Below are positions 1-7,589 of a DNA stretch of 64,000 nucleotides, piece by piece. The stretch comes from ZLKRG44 sp964555705 (lineage in GTDB: Bacteria; Planctomycetota; Phycisphaerae; Phycisphaerales; SM1A02). The stretch lies in contig CAZKTN010000009.1 in the NCBI GenBank assembly GCA_964555705.1, positions 10,030 to 74,029 of the forward strand. The letters are read 5' to 3'. The notes under the pieces were generated by a model. The model ran no database searches and was not told where the DNA came from. It saw nothing but the letters and a program-made list of their open reading frames with translations. The translations under genes and the position numbers were made by a program. Numbering within the stretch: the stretch's first letter is position 1; the number at the start of each line of letters is the position of its first letter.

Positions 1-145
1 CCTCGGCACCCGCGTATCCCGCGGCACCGACCAGGGCGACGCGGATGCGGTGCTCGCCGCCATCACGCAGCGGCGCACCTGCACCACTGCCGGTGGAGGG
101 GTGCGCATGCGACATCGACGGGAACATGGTGGAGGTGGTGGTCAT
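1..145 (-). CDS. argC: N-acetyl-gamma-glutamyl-phosphate reductase, N-terminal part (cut by window edge)
   Basis: Only the first 48 codons are inside the window; the rest lies beyond position 1. The start ATG is at 143-145 on the minus strand. After a polar stretch of about 33 residues comes RIRVALVGAAGYAGAE, the Rossmann glycine-rich motif that opens ArgC. ArgC reduces N-acetylglutamyl phosphate to the semialdehyde in arginine synthesis. It lies 25 bp downstream of argR on the same strand, so the two are probably co-transcribed and controlled by the operator in front of argR. The long leader before the Rossmann strand is unusual. The family call rests on this short segment plus the argR neighbour. 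Confidence 0.8.
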   Translation of the reverse strand, partial: MTTTSTMFPSMSHAHPSTGSGAGAPLRDGGEHRIRVALVGAAGYAGAE

Positions 146-170
146 CTTGGGATGTGCGCGGCGCTCGCGT

Positions 171-632
171 TCACGCACGCACGGCGCCTGCGGACAGCTC
201 CATGAGCTGCGCCGCGAGCTGGCGGGCGGAGGCGGGGGAGGTGCAGGCGACGAAGATGCAGTCATCCCCTGCGATGGTGCCGAGTGCGCCATCGGGCTCC
301 GAGCGGTCGATCTCGACGGCGAGTGCCGCGGCCTGGCCGGGCGCGGTGTGCAGCACCGCGATGGTGCCGCCCGACTGCGCACCCAGCAGCATGCGGCGCA
401 CGGCGGAGGCGAGCGCCGCCGAGCGGTCGGCGGGCGCCGCCGACGCATCGAGCAGCTGGTAGCCCCCGGCGCCCTTCACGACACCGAGCTCGGCCAGGTC
501 GCGCGACAGCGTCGCCTGCGTCACGGCGATGCCTCGACGCGACAGCAGGTCCACCAGCTCGGACTGGCTGGTGACATGCTGGCTCTGGATGAGGCGCGCA
601 ACCTCGCGCTGCCTTCGTGCCTTGGCGACCAT
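171..632 (-). CDS. argR: Arginine repressor ArgR
   Basis: 153 residues, the usual ArgR length. The N-terminal half is the winged-helix DNA-binding domain (VARLIQSQHVTSQSELVDLL, then TQATLSRDLAELGVVK, the signature recognition helix). The C-terminal half is the arginine-binding/hexamerisation domain with GTIAGDDCIFVA, matching the family GTIAGDDTI motif that carries the ligand-binding Asp pair. ArgR represses arginine biosynthesis when arginine is plentiful. I chose the ATG at 630-632 because an upstream start would add about 68 arginine/proline-rich residues and run through the promoter. The -10 hexamer lies only 6 nt before this ATG and there is no Shine-Dalgarno, so the mRNA looks leaderless. 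argC follows downstream. Confidence 0.95.
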   Translation of the reverse strand: MVAKARRQREVARLIQSQHVTSQSELVDLLSRRGIAVTQATLSRDLAELGVVKGAGGYQLLDASAAPADRSAALASAVRRMLLGAQSGGTIAVLHTAPGQAAALAVEIDRSEPDGALGTIAGDDCIFVACTSPASARQLAAQLMELSAGAVRA

Positions 633-638
633 TGGATA

Positions 639-667
639 ATTATGCACGCAATTGCATAAGTTGTCAA
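639..667 (-). promoter_or_regulatory. argR(-argC) promoter with ARG-box-like operator
   Basis: On the minus strand a perfect -35 TTGACA (662-667) is followed by a 17-bp spacer and -10 CATAAT (639-644, five of six consensus bases). The dyad TTATGCACGCAATTGCATAA (640-659) fills the spacer and overlaps the -10. It is 18-20 bp long, like ARG boxes, and its half-sites resemble those described for Streptomyces (ATGCA...TTGCAT). ArgR bound here would block RNA polymerase directly, which fits autoregulation. The predicted +1 falls on or next to the A of the argR ATG. Confidence 0.75.
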
Positions 668-678
668 GGGGTGGCCAG

Positions 679-715
679 AAAAAACCCGCCGGCGCCGGAG
701 GGGGCGCGAGGCGGG
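679..715 (-). terminator. Rho-independent terminator after infC
   Basis: On the minus strand CCCGCC pairs with GGCGGG, with an inner GCGCC/GGCGC stem, and the hairpin is followed by six T (complement of 679-684). It lies 33 bp beyond the infC stop and just before the argR promoter, separating the two transcripts. Confidence 0.75.
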
Positions 716-747
716 CAATGGCCGCGGGGATCGGCCCGCGGGAACGC

Positions 748-1464
748 TCACTCGGTGGCGCGGGCCTCTGCGGCTTCCGCCGGCGCCGAGCCCGGCTCCG
801 GCGAGTCTGCGGGCTCGCTCTCGTGCTCCTGCACATCGGATGGCGCGCCGGCGGGTGCGGCGCGTCCGGCAGCCTTCGCCTCCTGCGCCTCCTTGCGCTT
901 GAAGAGCTCGATCTTCTGGCGCTCGGGGATGATGATCATCGTCATCCGCTTGCCCGCGAGCCGCGGCTCGACCTCAACCTTGCCAAGGTCGGAGAGCCGC
1001 TGCGCCACGTCGGCCATCCGCACGTCGCCGCGGCTCTTGTGGGCAAGCTCGCGTCCCTTGAAGTTCTGCACGATCTGCACGCGGTGCCCCTCGAGGAGGA
1101 ACTGACGTGCCTGCTTGACGCGGATGTCGACATCGTGCGGGTCGATCTTCATCGACCGGCCCAGGCGGACCTCCTTCATCTCGCTCGACTTGCTCTTGCT
1201 CTTGCTGGCCTTGTCCTTCTTCGCCTGCTCGTACTTGTACTTGCCGTAGTCCATGATGCGGACCACGGGAGGACGCACGTCAGGCGCGACCTCAACAAGG
1301 TCGTACCCCGCGTCGTATGCGCGGCGCTTGGCCTCATCGAGCTCGACGACGCCCACCATCTCGCCGTTCTCGTCAATCAGCCGGATCGGGCTGATCCGGA
1401 TGCGGTCATTGATGCGCGGGCCCTGTGGCTCGCGGTTGGGTGGACGGCGGGGGAAGTTGCTCAG
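748..1464 (-). CDS. infC: Translation initiation factor IF-3, probable non-AUG start
   Basis: 238 residues from the chosen start. The N-domain begins at RINDRIRISPIRLIDENGE; the linker carries RIMDYGKYKYEQ; the C-domain contains EVRLG, HDVDIRVKQARQFL, KVQIV-like HRVQIVQNFKGRE and KRMTMIIIP. IF-3 binds the 30S subunit, keeps subunits apart and checks the start codon. There is no ATG near the N-terminus. A strong Shine-Dalgarno GAGGAG (1471-1476) is followed six bases later by CTG (1462-1464), the start I prefer. An in-frame ATT directly abuts the SD, too close for initiation. A TTG at 1534-1536 would add 24 unrelated residues with no SD. Rare infC starts allow IF-3 to repress its own translation in other bacteria. 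The tail is an acidic Ala/Glu/Pro-rich extension. rpmI and rplT, the usual neighbours, are absent. Confidence 0.93.
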   Translation of the reverse strand: MSNFPRRPPNREPQGPRINDRIRISPIRLIDENGEMVGVVELDEAKRRAYDAGYDLVEVAPDVRPPVVRIMDYGKYKYEQAKKDKASKSKSKSSEMKEVRLGRSMKIDPHDVDIRVKQARQFLLEGHRVQIVQNFKGRELAHKSRGDVRMADVAQRLSDLGKVEVEPRLAGKRMTMIIIPERQKIELFKRKEAQEAKAAGRAAPAGAPSDVQEHESEPADSPEPGSAPAEAAEARATE

Positions 1465-1665
1465 GGGAATCTCCTCGAGGGTGACCGGAACGGAGTGACA
1501 GGGCCGCGCGCGGTTCCGGCATCCGCGGCTGGGCAAGCTTGCTGGGGGATCTGGTCGACCCGGACCGGCACGGCGCGAGCGCTCATGCGGTGGCGGTGGT
1601 CTGCGAGGTCATGTGGCAGTGAACCATCTGGGTCGGGGTCGCGCGGCGACGTGCCGCAGCGCCAC

Positions 1666-1694
1666 AACATAGCCCCCGCGGGGAGCCGGCGCAA
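1666..1694 (-). promoter_or_regulatory. Putative infC promoter
   Basis: Minus-strand TTGCGC (1689-1694), a 17-bp spacer and TATGTT (1666-1671) preceded by GGGGGC. This matches the GGGGC-TATNTT pattern seen before several other genes in the window. It would give infC a leader of about 195 nt. The leader (1465-1660) holds no gene that I can support. Confidence 0.45.
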
Positions 1695-1731
1695 CGCGAT
1701 TCGCCCCTTCCGCACCGCATTTTGACGCGAT

Positions 1732-1968
1732 TCAGCGGCGGGGCCCCCGCCAGAGCGCGGCGTCGAGGCACGCCCAGATCGGCGGGATCACGCCCAGGAA
1801 CGCGAGGAGCCCCAGCGTCACGAAGGCGATCGTCCAGAGCACCGCCGCCAGCGCAAGGAACAGGAGCGCCGCCAGGATCCGCCCCTGCACCAGCTGCCCG
1901 AGCCCCGGGATGAAGAAGCTCGCGATCGCCGCGATCACGTTGCCCGAAGATCCCTGGCCTGCGCTCAT
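1732..1968 (-). CDS. Small membrane protein of unknown function
   Basis: 78 residues. It starts MSAGQGSSGN, then has two strongly hydrophobic stretches: IAAIASFFIPGLGQLVQGR with LAALLFLALAAVLW, and IAFVTLGLLAFLGVIPPIWA. The FFIPGLGQLVQGR phrase recalls short TM2-like/DUF5683-like membrane proteins, but I cannot name a family with certainty. Its ATG overlaps the thrS stop codon by 4 bp (ATGA), so it is translationally coupled to threonyl-tRNA synthetase. Coupling suggests co-expression; it gives no specific function. Confidence 0.75.
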   Translation of the reverse strand: MSAGQGSSGNVIAAIASFFIPGLGQLVQGRILAALLFLALAAVLWTIAFVTLGLLAFLGVIPPIWACLDAALWRGPRR

Positions 1969-4037
1969 GCTGCCCCCATGCTTGCGCGCGCAGTCTCGGC
2001 TCCGCGCGTCGAACGCTCGCGCGCGAGCCCGTCGACGAACGCATCAAGCGGCATCTCGCCTAGGTTGGCCTCAACGCCGAATGCCCGCACGCTGACGGTG
2101 CGTGCCTCCGCATCGCGTGGCCCGACGACCGCGGTGTAGGGGATCTTCTCCTCGGCGGCTGCCCGGATGCGCCCCTGCACTCGCTCGTTGGAGGCGTCGA
2201 CGGTCGCGCGCAGCCCGGCCGCGACAAGCCGCTCGTGCACCTCGCGCGCGTATCCCTCGCTCTTGTCGCTGATCGGGAGCACGCGCACCTGCTCGGGCGA
2301 CAGCCACAGCGGGAACGCGCCCGCGAAGTGCTCGATGAGCACGCCGATGAAGCGCTCCATGCTGCCGAAGGGCGCGCGGTGGATCATCACAGGCCTGTGC
2401 TCGGCGTTGTCGGCGCCGGTGTACGAGAGCCCGAACCGCTCAGGCAGGTTGTAGTCCACCTGCACGGTGCCGAGCTGCCATGAGCGGCCGATCACGTCGC
2501 GCACGACGAAGTCGATCTTTGGGCCGTAGAAGGCGGCCTCGCCGGGCTCCTCCGAGAAGGGCACGCCAAGCGTCCGCGCCGCGTCGCGGCACGCCTGCTC
2601 GGCCTTGTCCCAGTTCGCGGGATCGCCCACGTACTTGGCGCTGTCGGGGTCGCGCAGGCCCACGCGCACGCGGTAGTCGCTCATGCCGAGCGTGCCGAAG
2701 ATCAGCTTCACGAGCGATAGGCAGCCGAGCAGCTCGTGCGCCACCTGGTCCTCGCGCACGAAGAGGTGCGCATCATCCTGCGTGAACCCTCGCACACGCG
2801 TGAGGCCGCCGATCTCGCCAGACTGCTCCCACCGGTACACGGTGCCGAACTCCGCGAGGCGCACCGGAAGGTCGCGGTAGCTGCGCTTCTCGCTCGCGAA
2901 GATCCGGATGTGGTGCGGGCAGTTCATCGGCTTCAGCAGGTAGCCGTCGATCTGGCCCTCGGCAAGCCTGTGCGAGAGGTCCGCGCACGAGCATCCCTCG
3001 GTCGCGAGCTGCGAGAGCTGGTCATGCTCGATGATCGGCGGGTACTGGCTCTCGCGGTAGTAGGGGAAGTGGCCGCTCGTGCGGTAGAGGTCGAGCTTGC
3101 CGATGTGCGGCGTGAAGACCTGGTGGTAGCCCTGCTTGCGGAGCTCGTCGCTGATGAACGACTGCAGCTCCTGCCGCACGACGGATCCCTTGGGCGTCCA
3201 CAGCACCAGCCCCTGGCCCACCATCTCGTCGATGTGGAAGAGCCTCAGCTGCTTGCCGAGGACGCGGTGGTCGCGCTTGCGCGCCTCCTCGAGCATCGCC
3301 ATGTGGGCGGCAAGCTCCTCGCGCGTGGCGAACGCGGTGCCGTACACGCGGATCAGGCGGTCCGACGTCTCGTCGCCCTTCCAGTAGCTCGATGCGAGGC
3401 TCATGACCTTGCATGCGCCGATGCGTCCTGTGCTCGGCACGTGCGGGCCGCGGCAGAGGTCCTCCCAGTGCGTGCCGGGCGTGCCGGTGGCGTACCAGCT
3501 CAGCGTGGCGCTGCCGGCCGCGCACGCGCGCTCGGCGTTGTCGAGCTTGTACTTGCTGCCCTCGGCGTGCAGCTTCGACATCCCCTCGGCCGCGGGCATC
3601 TCGTACCGCGTGAAGGGGCGGTTCTCCGCGATGATCCTGGCCATCTCCGCCTCGATCGCCGCGAAGTCGTCGCTGCTCGGCACGGGCCCGCCATCGAACG
3701 AGATGTCGTAGTAGAAGCCCGCATCCACCGGCGGCCCGTACACGAGCTTCGCGTGCGGGAAGAGGCGCTGGATCGCCTCTGCCATCACGTGCGCGGCGCT
3801 GTGGCGCAGCAGGAAGAGCGCATCGGGATCCACGGTGCCGTCGCGCCGCTTGGGCGTGACGATGGAGAGCGTGCAGTCGTGCCCGAGGAGGGTCGACAGG
3901 TCGGCGAGCTCGCCGTTGACCTTCGCGCCGATGGCCGCCTTTGCGAGACCGGCACCGATGTCCGCAGCCACCGCGGCCGCCGTCACCGGCGCGTCATAGG
4001 AACGTGTGCTGCCGTCTGGAAGCGTGATTTGCGGCAT
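1965..4037 (-). CDS. thrS: Threonine--tRNA ligase
   Basis: 690 residues, full length for bacterial ThrRS, which charges tRNA-Thr. Domains in order: TGS domain (1-64); editing domain with HxxxH (His79, His83) and CRGPH around Cys195; class II catalytic core with the zinc cysteine in KPMNCPHH (Cys373), motif 2 RVRGFTQDDAHLF and motif 3 MIHRAPFGSMERF; and the anticodon-binding domain (QVRVLPISDKSEGYA). Residues about 336-366 form an extra segment between SGHFPYYRES and the YLLKPMNCP motif containing GCSCADLSHRL, longer than in E. coli ThrS. Start is ATG at 4035-4037. It lies 60 bp downstream of nrdR and overlaps the small membrane gene. Confidence 0.97.
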   Translation of the reverse strand: MPQITLPDGSTRSYDAPVTAAAVAADIGAGLAKAAIGAKVNGELADLSTLLGHDCTLSIVTPKRRDGTVDPDALFLLRHSAAHVMAEAIQRLFPHAKLVYGPPVDAGFYYDISFDGGPVPSSDDFAAIEAEMARIIAENRPFTRYEMPAAEGMSKLHAEGSKYKLDNAERACAAGSATLSWYATGTPGTHWEDLCRGPHVPSTGRIGACKVMSLASSYWKGDETSDRLIRVYGTAFATREELAAHMAMLEEARKRDHRVLGKQLRLFHIDEMVGQGLVLWTPKGSVVRQELQSFISDELRKQGYHQVFTPHIGKLDLYRTSGHFPYYRESQYPPIIEHDQLSQLATEGCSCADLSHRLAEGQIDGYLLKPMNCPHHIRIFASEKRSYRDLPVRLAEFGTVYRWEQSGEIGGLTRVRGFTQDDAHLFVREDQVAHELLGCLSLVKLIFGTLGMSDYRVRVGLRDPDSAKYVGDPANWDKAEQACRDAARTLGVPFSEEPGEAAFYGPKIDFVVRDVIGRSWQLGTVQVDYNLPERFGLSYTGADNAEHRPVMIHRAPFGSMERFIGVLIEHFAGAFPLWLSPEQVRVLPISDKSEGYAREVHERLVAAGLRATVDASNERVQGRIRAAAEEKIPYTAVVGPRDAEARTVSVRAFGVEANLGEMPLDAFVDGLARERSTRGAETARASMGAA

Positions 4038-4097
4038 GGAGCGCGAGAGCGTACCGCCCGCGATTGGCCACCGACGGGGCGATCACGGCGCCGCAGC

Positions 4098-4613
4098 TCA
4101 CTCGCCGCGGCGCGAATCCGGCGGATCGAAGAGCGGCTGCTCGTTGGGCAGCGTCTTCGGGCGGCTCGTCAGGTCAGAGATCTCCGACTGGAACTCCTCG
4201 ATCGTGCGGAAGTCGTGGTAGACGCTCGCAAAGCGCACGTAGGCCACCTGGTCGATGTCGCGCAGCTTGCGCGCGACCCTGCGGCCGATCTCGCTGCTGG
4301 GCACCTCGCGCTCGAAGTCGCGGTGCACCTCGTCGTCAACCTCAGACGCGATGCGCTCCTTCAGGTCCTCGGGGATGGGCCTCTTGCCGCACGCCGCCTG
4401 GATGCCGCGCAGCACGCTCTCAAGGTCGAAGGGCACGCGCGATCCGTCCTTCTTCACCACGACCAGCCGTGCAGTCTTCTCCACGCGCTCGTATGTCGTG
4501 AAGCGCTTCCCGCAGTCGACGCACTCGCGCCGCCTGCGGATCGTGCCTCCCGACTCCGCAGCGCGGCTGTCGATCACCTTGTCGTTGTCGCGGTTGCAGT
4601 AGGGGCAGAGCAC
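4098..4613 (-). CDS. nrdR: Transcriptional repressor NrdR
   Basis: 171 residues, starting with GTG. An N-terminal zinc ribbon (CPYC at 3-6 and CVDC at 31-34, with GGTIRRRREC and RFTTYERVE between and after) is followed by an ATP-cone domain beginning VVVKKDGSRVPFDLESVLRG. NrdR senses ATP/dATP and represses ribonucleotide reductase genes by binding NrdR boxes. It is 13 bp downstream of the beta-helix lipoprotein gene and upstream of thrS on the same strand. No nrd structural gene is in the window. Confidence 0.95.
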   Translation of the reverse strand: MLCPYCNRDNDKVIDSRAAESGGTIRRRRECVDCGKRFTTYERVEKTARLVVVKKDGSRVPFDLESVLRGIQAACGKRPIPEDLKERIASEVDDEVHRDFEREVPSSEIGRRVARKLRDIDQVAYVRFASVYHDFRTIEEFQSEISDLTSRPKTLPNEQPLFDPPDSRRGE

Positions 4614-4626
4614 GGCGCGTTCCGGT

Positions 4627-6984
4627 TCACGGCATGATCGGCGCGGCAGGCGGCGGCGTCAATGCCCCGTCGCCGGCGCATGGCTCCACTGTCAGGTCCA
4701 GCATCGCGGCGCCGTCGATCTCGACGAAGTCCACCTGCATCAGCATCACCGTCGGCGCATCGACGCTGATGCGCGCCTCGCGCAGCGTCGCCCCATGCCG
4801 GGTCCAGTCCTCGAGCAGCGGCTTGCCGTCAAGGGTGATGCGCACCGCGTCATCGCTCACGCACTTGAAGTTCCAGCATCCCGGGAAGACCGTCATGGTG
4901 GTCGTCGCACGGAGCCCGAACCCGTCGGCCGGGAATCCCGGCCCCACGAGCTTGAGCTCCGACGGGCCGCCCGCCCCAAAGCGCAGGCGGAGCGAGTCGG
5001 TCACCGTGGTCTTCACGTTCGGGCCCCGGATCCCACGCTCGAACGCGTCGCGGTCCGCGACCGGATCGCCCTCGATGGGAAACAGCTGCACGCTCCAGTT
5101 GGCCCCGAAGTACGTCTCCTTGACCACACGTCGCTCCTCAGGACCGGCGCCCCACGCCACCGCAAGCTCGTAGCTGGCGATGCACCCCTCGTCCTCCGAG
5201 AAGACCTCCGCGTAGTTCTCGCTCGGGCTGCCTGAGGTGCGGAAGTTCGCGTTGCCGCGAACCAGGACGCGCTGCATCGCCACAGGCCCAAGCAGTCGCC
5301 ACCGGTGCGGGCCGCTCGACTCGGGATCGCGGTACAGCGCGGATGACTCGAAGTCCCACGGGCCGTAGTCGAGCATGAGGATCGACTCGCGGCCCGCAAG
5401 GCTTTCGCGGGCGCTGCGTGGCATTCCGTCCACGATGCGGACCGCCTCCATACGTCCGGGCACTTCGCCAATCGCCGCGCGAATCGCCGCCTCGCTCCAG
5501 CGGCCGGCAGCGACGCCCGCGTCGCTGCGCGTCACGCGCGCAGCGCTCGCGGCATCTGCGGACACGTCGCGCGCCGCATCGCGCATCGTGGCCATGAAGG
5601 TGTTGCCGGCGATCTCCACCGGGCCGCAGTCGCGCAGCTCGATGCCGTACCCGTCGCCGGAGAAGTCGTTGCCCGCAATCCGCGACGGCTGCGACGGCGG
5701 GTTCGCCGCGGTCCACGGCAGCCGCGCAAGGTGCGGGTCGTCATCAGTCCACAGCCGCACGCCCACGGCGCAGCCCTCGAGCACGTTCGACTCGATTGCG
5801 ATCCCCGAACCATGCTCCACATTGACGCCGCCGCGCTCGGCGCCAGCGCCAGGAAACCCGCAGAACCGCATGAGGTTGCCCGCCACCGTGAGGTCGCGCG
5901 AGTAGCCGCCCCACACGCCGCAGATGGCGGCACGGTCGATGCGGTTGCGCAGCACGCGGTTGCGGAACGAGAAGGTTGCCTCCACTCCATGCGCGACGGC
6001 ATCGGAGAGGTCATTGAGCGCGATCACGTTGTCGTTGCAGCCGAGCCCCGCGTGCTGCGCAGCGCCGGCGCGCTCGCCGAGCGCCTCGCGGCCCGCGAAC
6101 ATGAAGATGCCGTCGCCGCAGTGGGTGGCGCTATTGAGCGCGATGACGTTGCGCGAGCACTGCTCGAAGAGCAGGATGCCGGCGCTGTCCTGGCCGCGGC
6201 TGTAGCGGCCGTGGCTGTAGCCGCGCACGCAGAAGTCAGCGGCATTTCGCGCGATGACCGAGTCGGACGTGCGCCAGAGCGCAATGCCCCAGCCCGAGAG
6301 GAACGACGCGTCGCAGTCGTAGACGCGTGAGCTGTCGGACCGCTCAAGCAGGATGCCGTTCTGCTGGTGCCTCACCCGCACGCTGCGCACCGTGCTGCCC
6401 GGCGCGCCGCGAAGGCACACCGCGGCGCCGTATCGCTGCGCCCACTCGCCGCCGTCATTGTCGTGCGGCCAGAGCCAGTCGCGCGCATCCTCTGCCCAGG
6501 CGTCGCTCTCGAGCCGCTGCCTGAACCCGTACCCGATGTCGAGTCCCTCGACCGTCGTGCGCGGCGCGCCATCGGCCATCACGCCCACCCGGAACCCGAG
6601 CACGATCCCGTTCCGCACGGTGACGTCGGGTGCGCTGATGCGGATCCCGATCCCGCGGACCGACTCGGGCGCCATCCGGTCCGTGGCGCCGCGAAGCGTG
6701 CCGCCGGCGAGGTCGACGGTGATGCCCGGCGCCGTGATGTGCACGATCCCGTTGCCGTCGGCATCCTCGAGCACAAGCGGCGGCATCAGCAGCGTGCAGC
6801 TGCGGTCGACGGTGATGTTGTCGCGGTCGACCAGGACGGTCGGAAGCGGGGCGCCCGCGGCCGGCGGCACCGCAGCGGGGGGCACCACTGCGTCGGCGGG
6901 AGGGGACTGCGATGCGCACGCCTGCAGCGCCGGCGCGAATGCCGCGGCAAGCGCGCAGCCCACGCTCACCCACGTGCCGCGCAT
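4627..6984 (-). CDS. Right-handed beta-helix lipoprotein with C-terminal PA14-like domain
   Basis: 785 residues from the ATG at 6982-6984. The first 23 residues form a lipoprotein-type signal ending ALQAC, so Cys23 is the probable lipidated residue. Residues about 45-480 are a parallel beta-helix with repeated turns such as GIGIRISAPDVTVRNG, NGILLERSDSSRVYDCD, SRNVIALNSATHCGDGIF and GIAIESNVLEG, as in NosD/pectate-lyase-like folds. The last about 170 residues (GLRATTTMTVFPGCWNF, SDDAVRITLDGKPLLEDW, MLMQVDFVEIDG) resemble a PA14-type carbohydrate-binding beta-sandwich. A cell-surface sugar-binding or sugar-processing role is plausible; the substrate cannot be told. It starts 4 bp after the frr stop, oddly placed inside a translation operon. 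A longer upstream frame was rejected because it is an arginine/serine-rich shadow of frr. Confidence 0.85.
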   Translation of the reverse strand: MRGTWVSVGCALAAAFAPALQACASQSPPADAVVPPAAVPPAAGAPLPTVLVDRDNITVDRSCTLLMPPLVLEDADGNGIVHITAPGITVDLAGGTLRGATDRMAPESVRGIGIRISAPDVTVRNGIVLGFRVGVMADGAPRTTVEGLDIGYGFRQRLESDAWAEDARDWLWPHDNDGGEWAQRYGAAVCLRGAPGSTVRSVRVRHQQNGILLERSDSSRVYDCDASFLSGWGIALWRTSDSVIARNAADFCVRGYSHGRYSRGQDSAGILLFEQCSRNVIALNSATHCGDGIFMFAGREALGERAGAAQHAGLGCNDNVIALNDLSDAVAHGVEATFSFRNRVLRNRIDRAAICGVWGGYSRDLTVAGNLMRFCGFPGAGAERGGVNVEHGSGIAIESNVLEGCAVGVRLWTDDDPHLARLPWTAANPPSQPSRIAGNDFSGDGYGIELRDCGPVEIAGNTFMATMRDAARDVSADAASAARVTRSDAGVAAGRWSEAAIRAAIGEVPGRMEAVRIVDGMPRSARESLAGRESILMLDYGPWDFESSALYRDPESSGPHRWRLLGPVAMQRVLVRGNANFRTSGSPSENYAEVFSEDEGCIASYELAVAWGAGPEERRVVKETYFGANWSVQLFPIEGDPVADRDAFERGIRGPNVKTTVTDSLRLRFGAGGPSELKLVGPGFPADGFGLRATTTMTVFPGCWNFKCVSDDAVRITLDGKPLLEDWTRHGATLREARISVDAPTVMLMQVDFVEIDGAAMLDLTVEPCAGDGALTPPPAAPIMP

Positions 6985-6988
6985 GGGG

Positions 6989-7555
6989 TCAGATCTCCTC
7001 GATCTCGGACACCTTCTTCGCGGACATGTCGTCGATGCGGGTCGTGACTTCCTTGGTGATGCGGTCGACCTCGTCGCGCGCGCGCTTGGCGTCGTCTTCG
7101 GAGAGCTTGACCTTGGTGTCGGCGAGCGCCGCATCGATCGCCTTGTTGGCGTCGCGACGCTCGTTGCGCACGGCCACGCGCGACTCCTCGGCGAGCTTCT
7201 TCACCTGCGTGGCAAGCTGCTTGCGCCGCTCCGCGCTCGGTGCGGGCACATTGACGCGGATCTGCGATCCCTCCACCATGGGGTTCAGCCCAAGCCCGCT
7301 CTTCTCGATCGCCTTCGCGATCTCGCCCTTGGCCGACGGGTCGAATGGCTTCACGAGCAGCTGCGTGGCCTCCGACACGCTCACCGCAGCGAGCTCGCGC
7401 AGGTCCACCTGGCTGCCGTAGTACTCCACCTTCACGTACTCGAGGAGCGCAGTGCTTGCGCGGCCGGTGCGCATCCCGCGGAACTCCCTCTGCAGGTAGT
7501 CCACGCTCTTGCCCATCCGCTCCTCGGTCTCAAGAAGGATCATGTCGATGTCCAT
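6989..7555 (-). CDS. frr: Ribosome-recycling factor
   Basis: 188 residues, the family length. It begins MDIDMILLETEERMGKSVDYL, then EFRGMRTGRAST, the conserved RxGRA segment, LVKPFDPSAKGEIAKAI and the long three-helix-bundle core with RRDANKAIDAAL. With EF-G it splits the post-termination ribosome. It directly follows pyrH, as in most bacteria, although rpsB and tsf, which often precede pyrH, are absent upstream. Start ATG at 7553-7555; 34 bp separate it from the pyrH stop. Confidence 0.97.
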   Translation of the reverse strand: MDIDMILLETEERMGKSVDYLQREFRGMRTGRASTALLEYVKVEYYGSQVDLRELAAVSVSEATQLLVKPFDPSAKGEIAKAIEKSGLGLNPMVEGSQIRVNVPAPSAERRKQLATQVKKLAEESRVAVRNERRDANKAIDAALADTKVKLSEDDAKRARDEVDRITKEVTTRIDDMSAKKVSEIEEI

Positions 7556-7589
7556 TGCGGCTGCTCCTGTGCTGGTGCGTCGTGGTGCG

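Noticed and set aside
1468..1470. ATT as the infC start codon, as in E. coli
   Set aside because: It directly abuts the GAGGAG Shine-Dalgarno with no spacing and has no other SD upstream; CTG six bases away fits better.
2736..4637. Long plus-strand open frame opposite thrS (633 codons)
   Set aside because: Arginine/histidine/leucine-rich translation with no motif, fully antisense to a canonical ThrRS; a GC-bias shadow.
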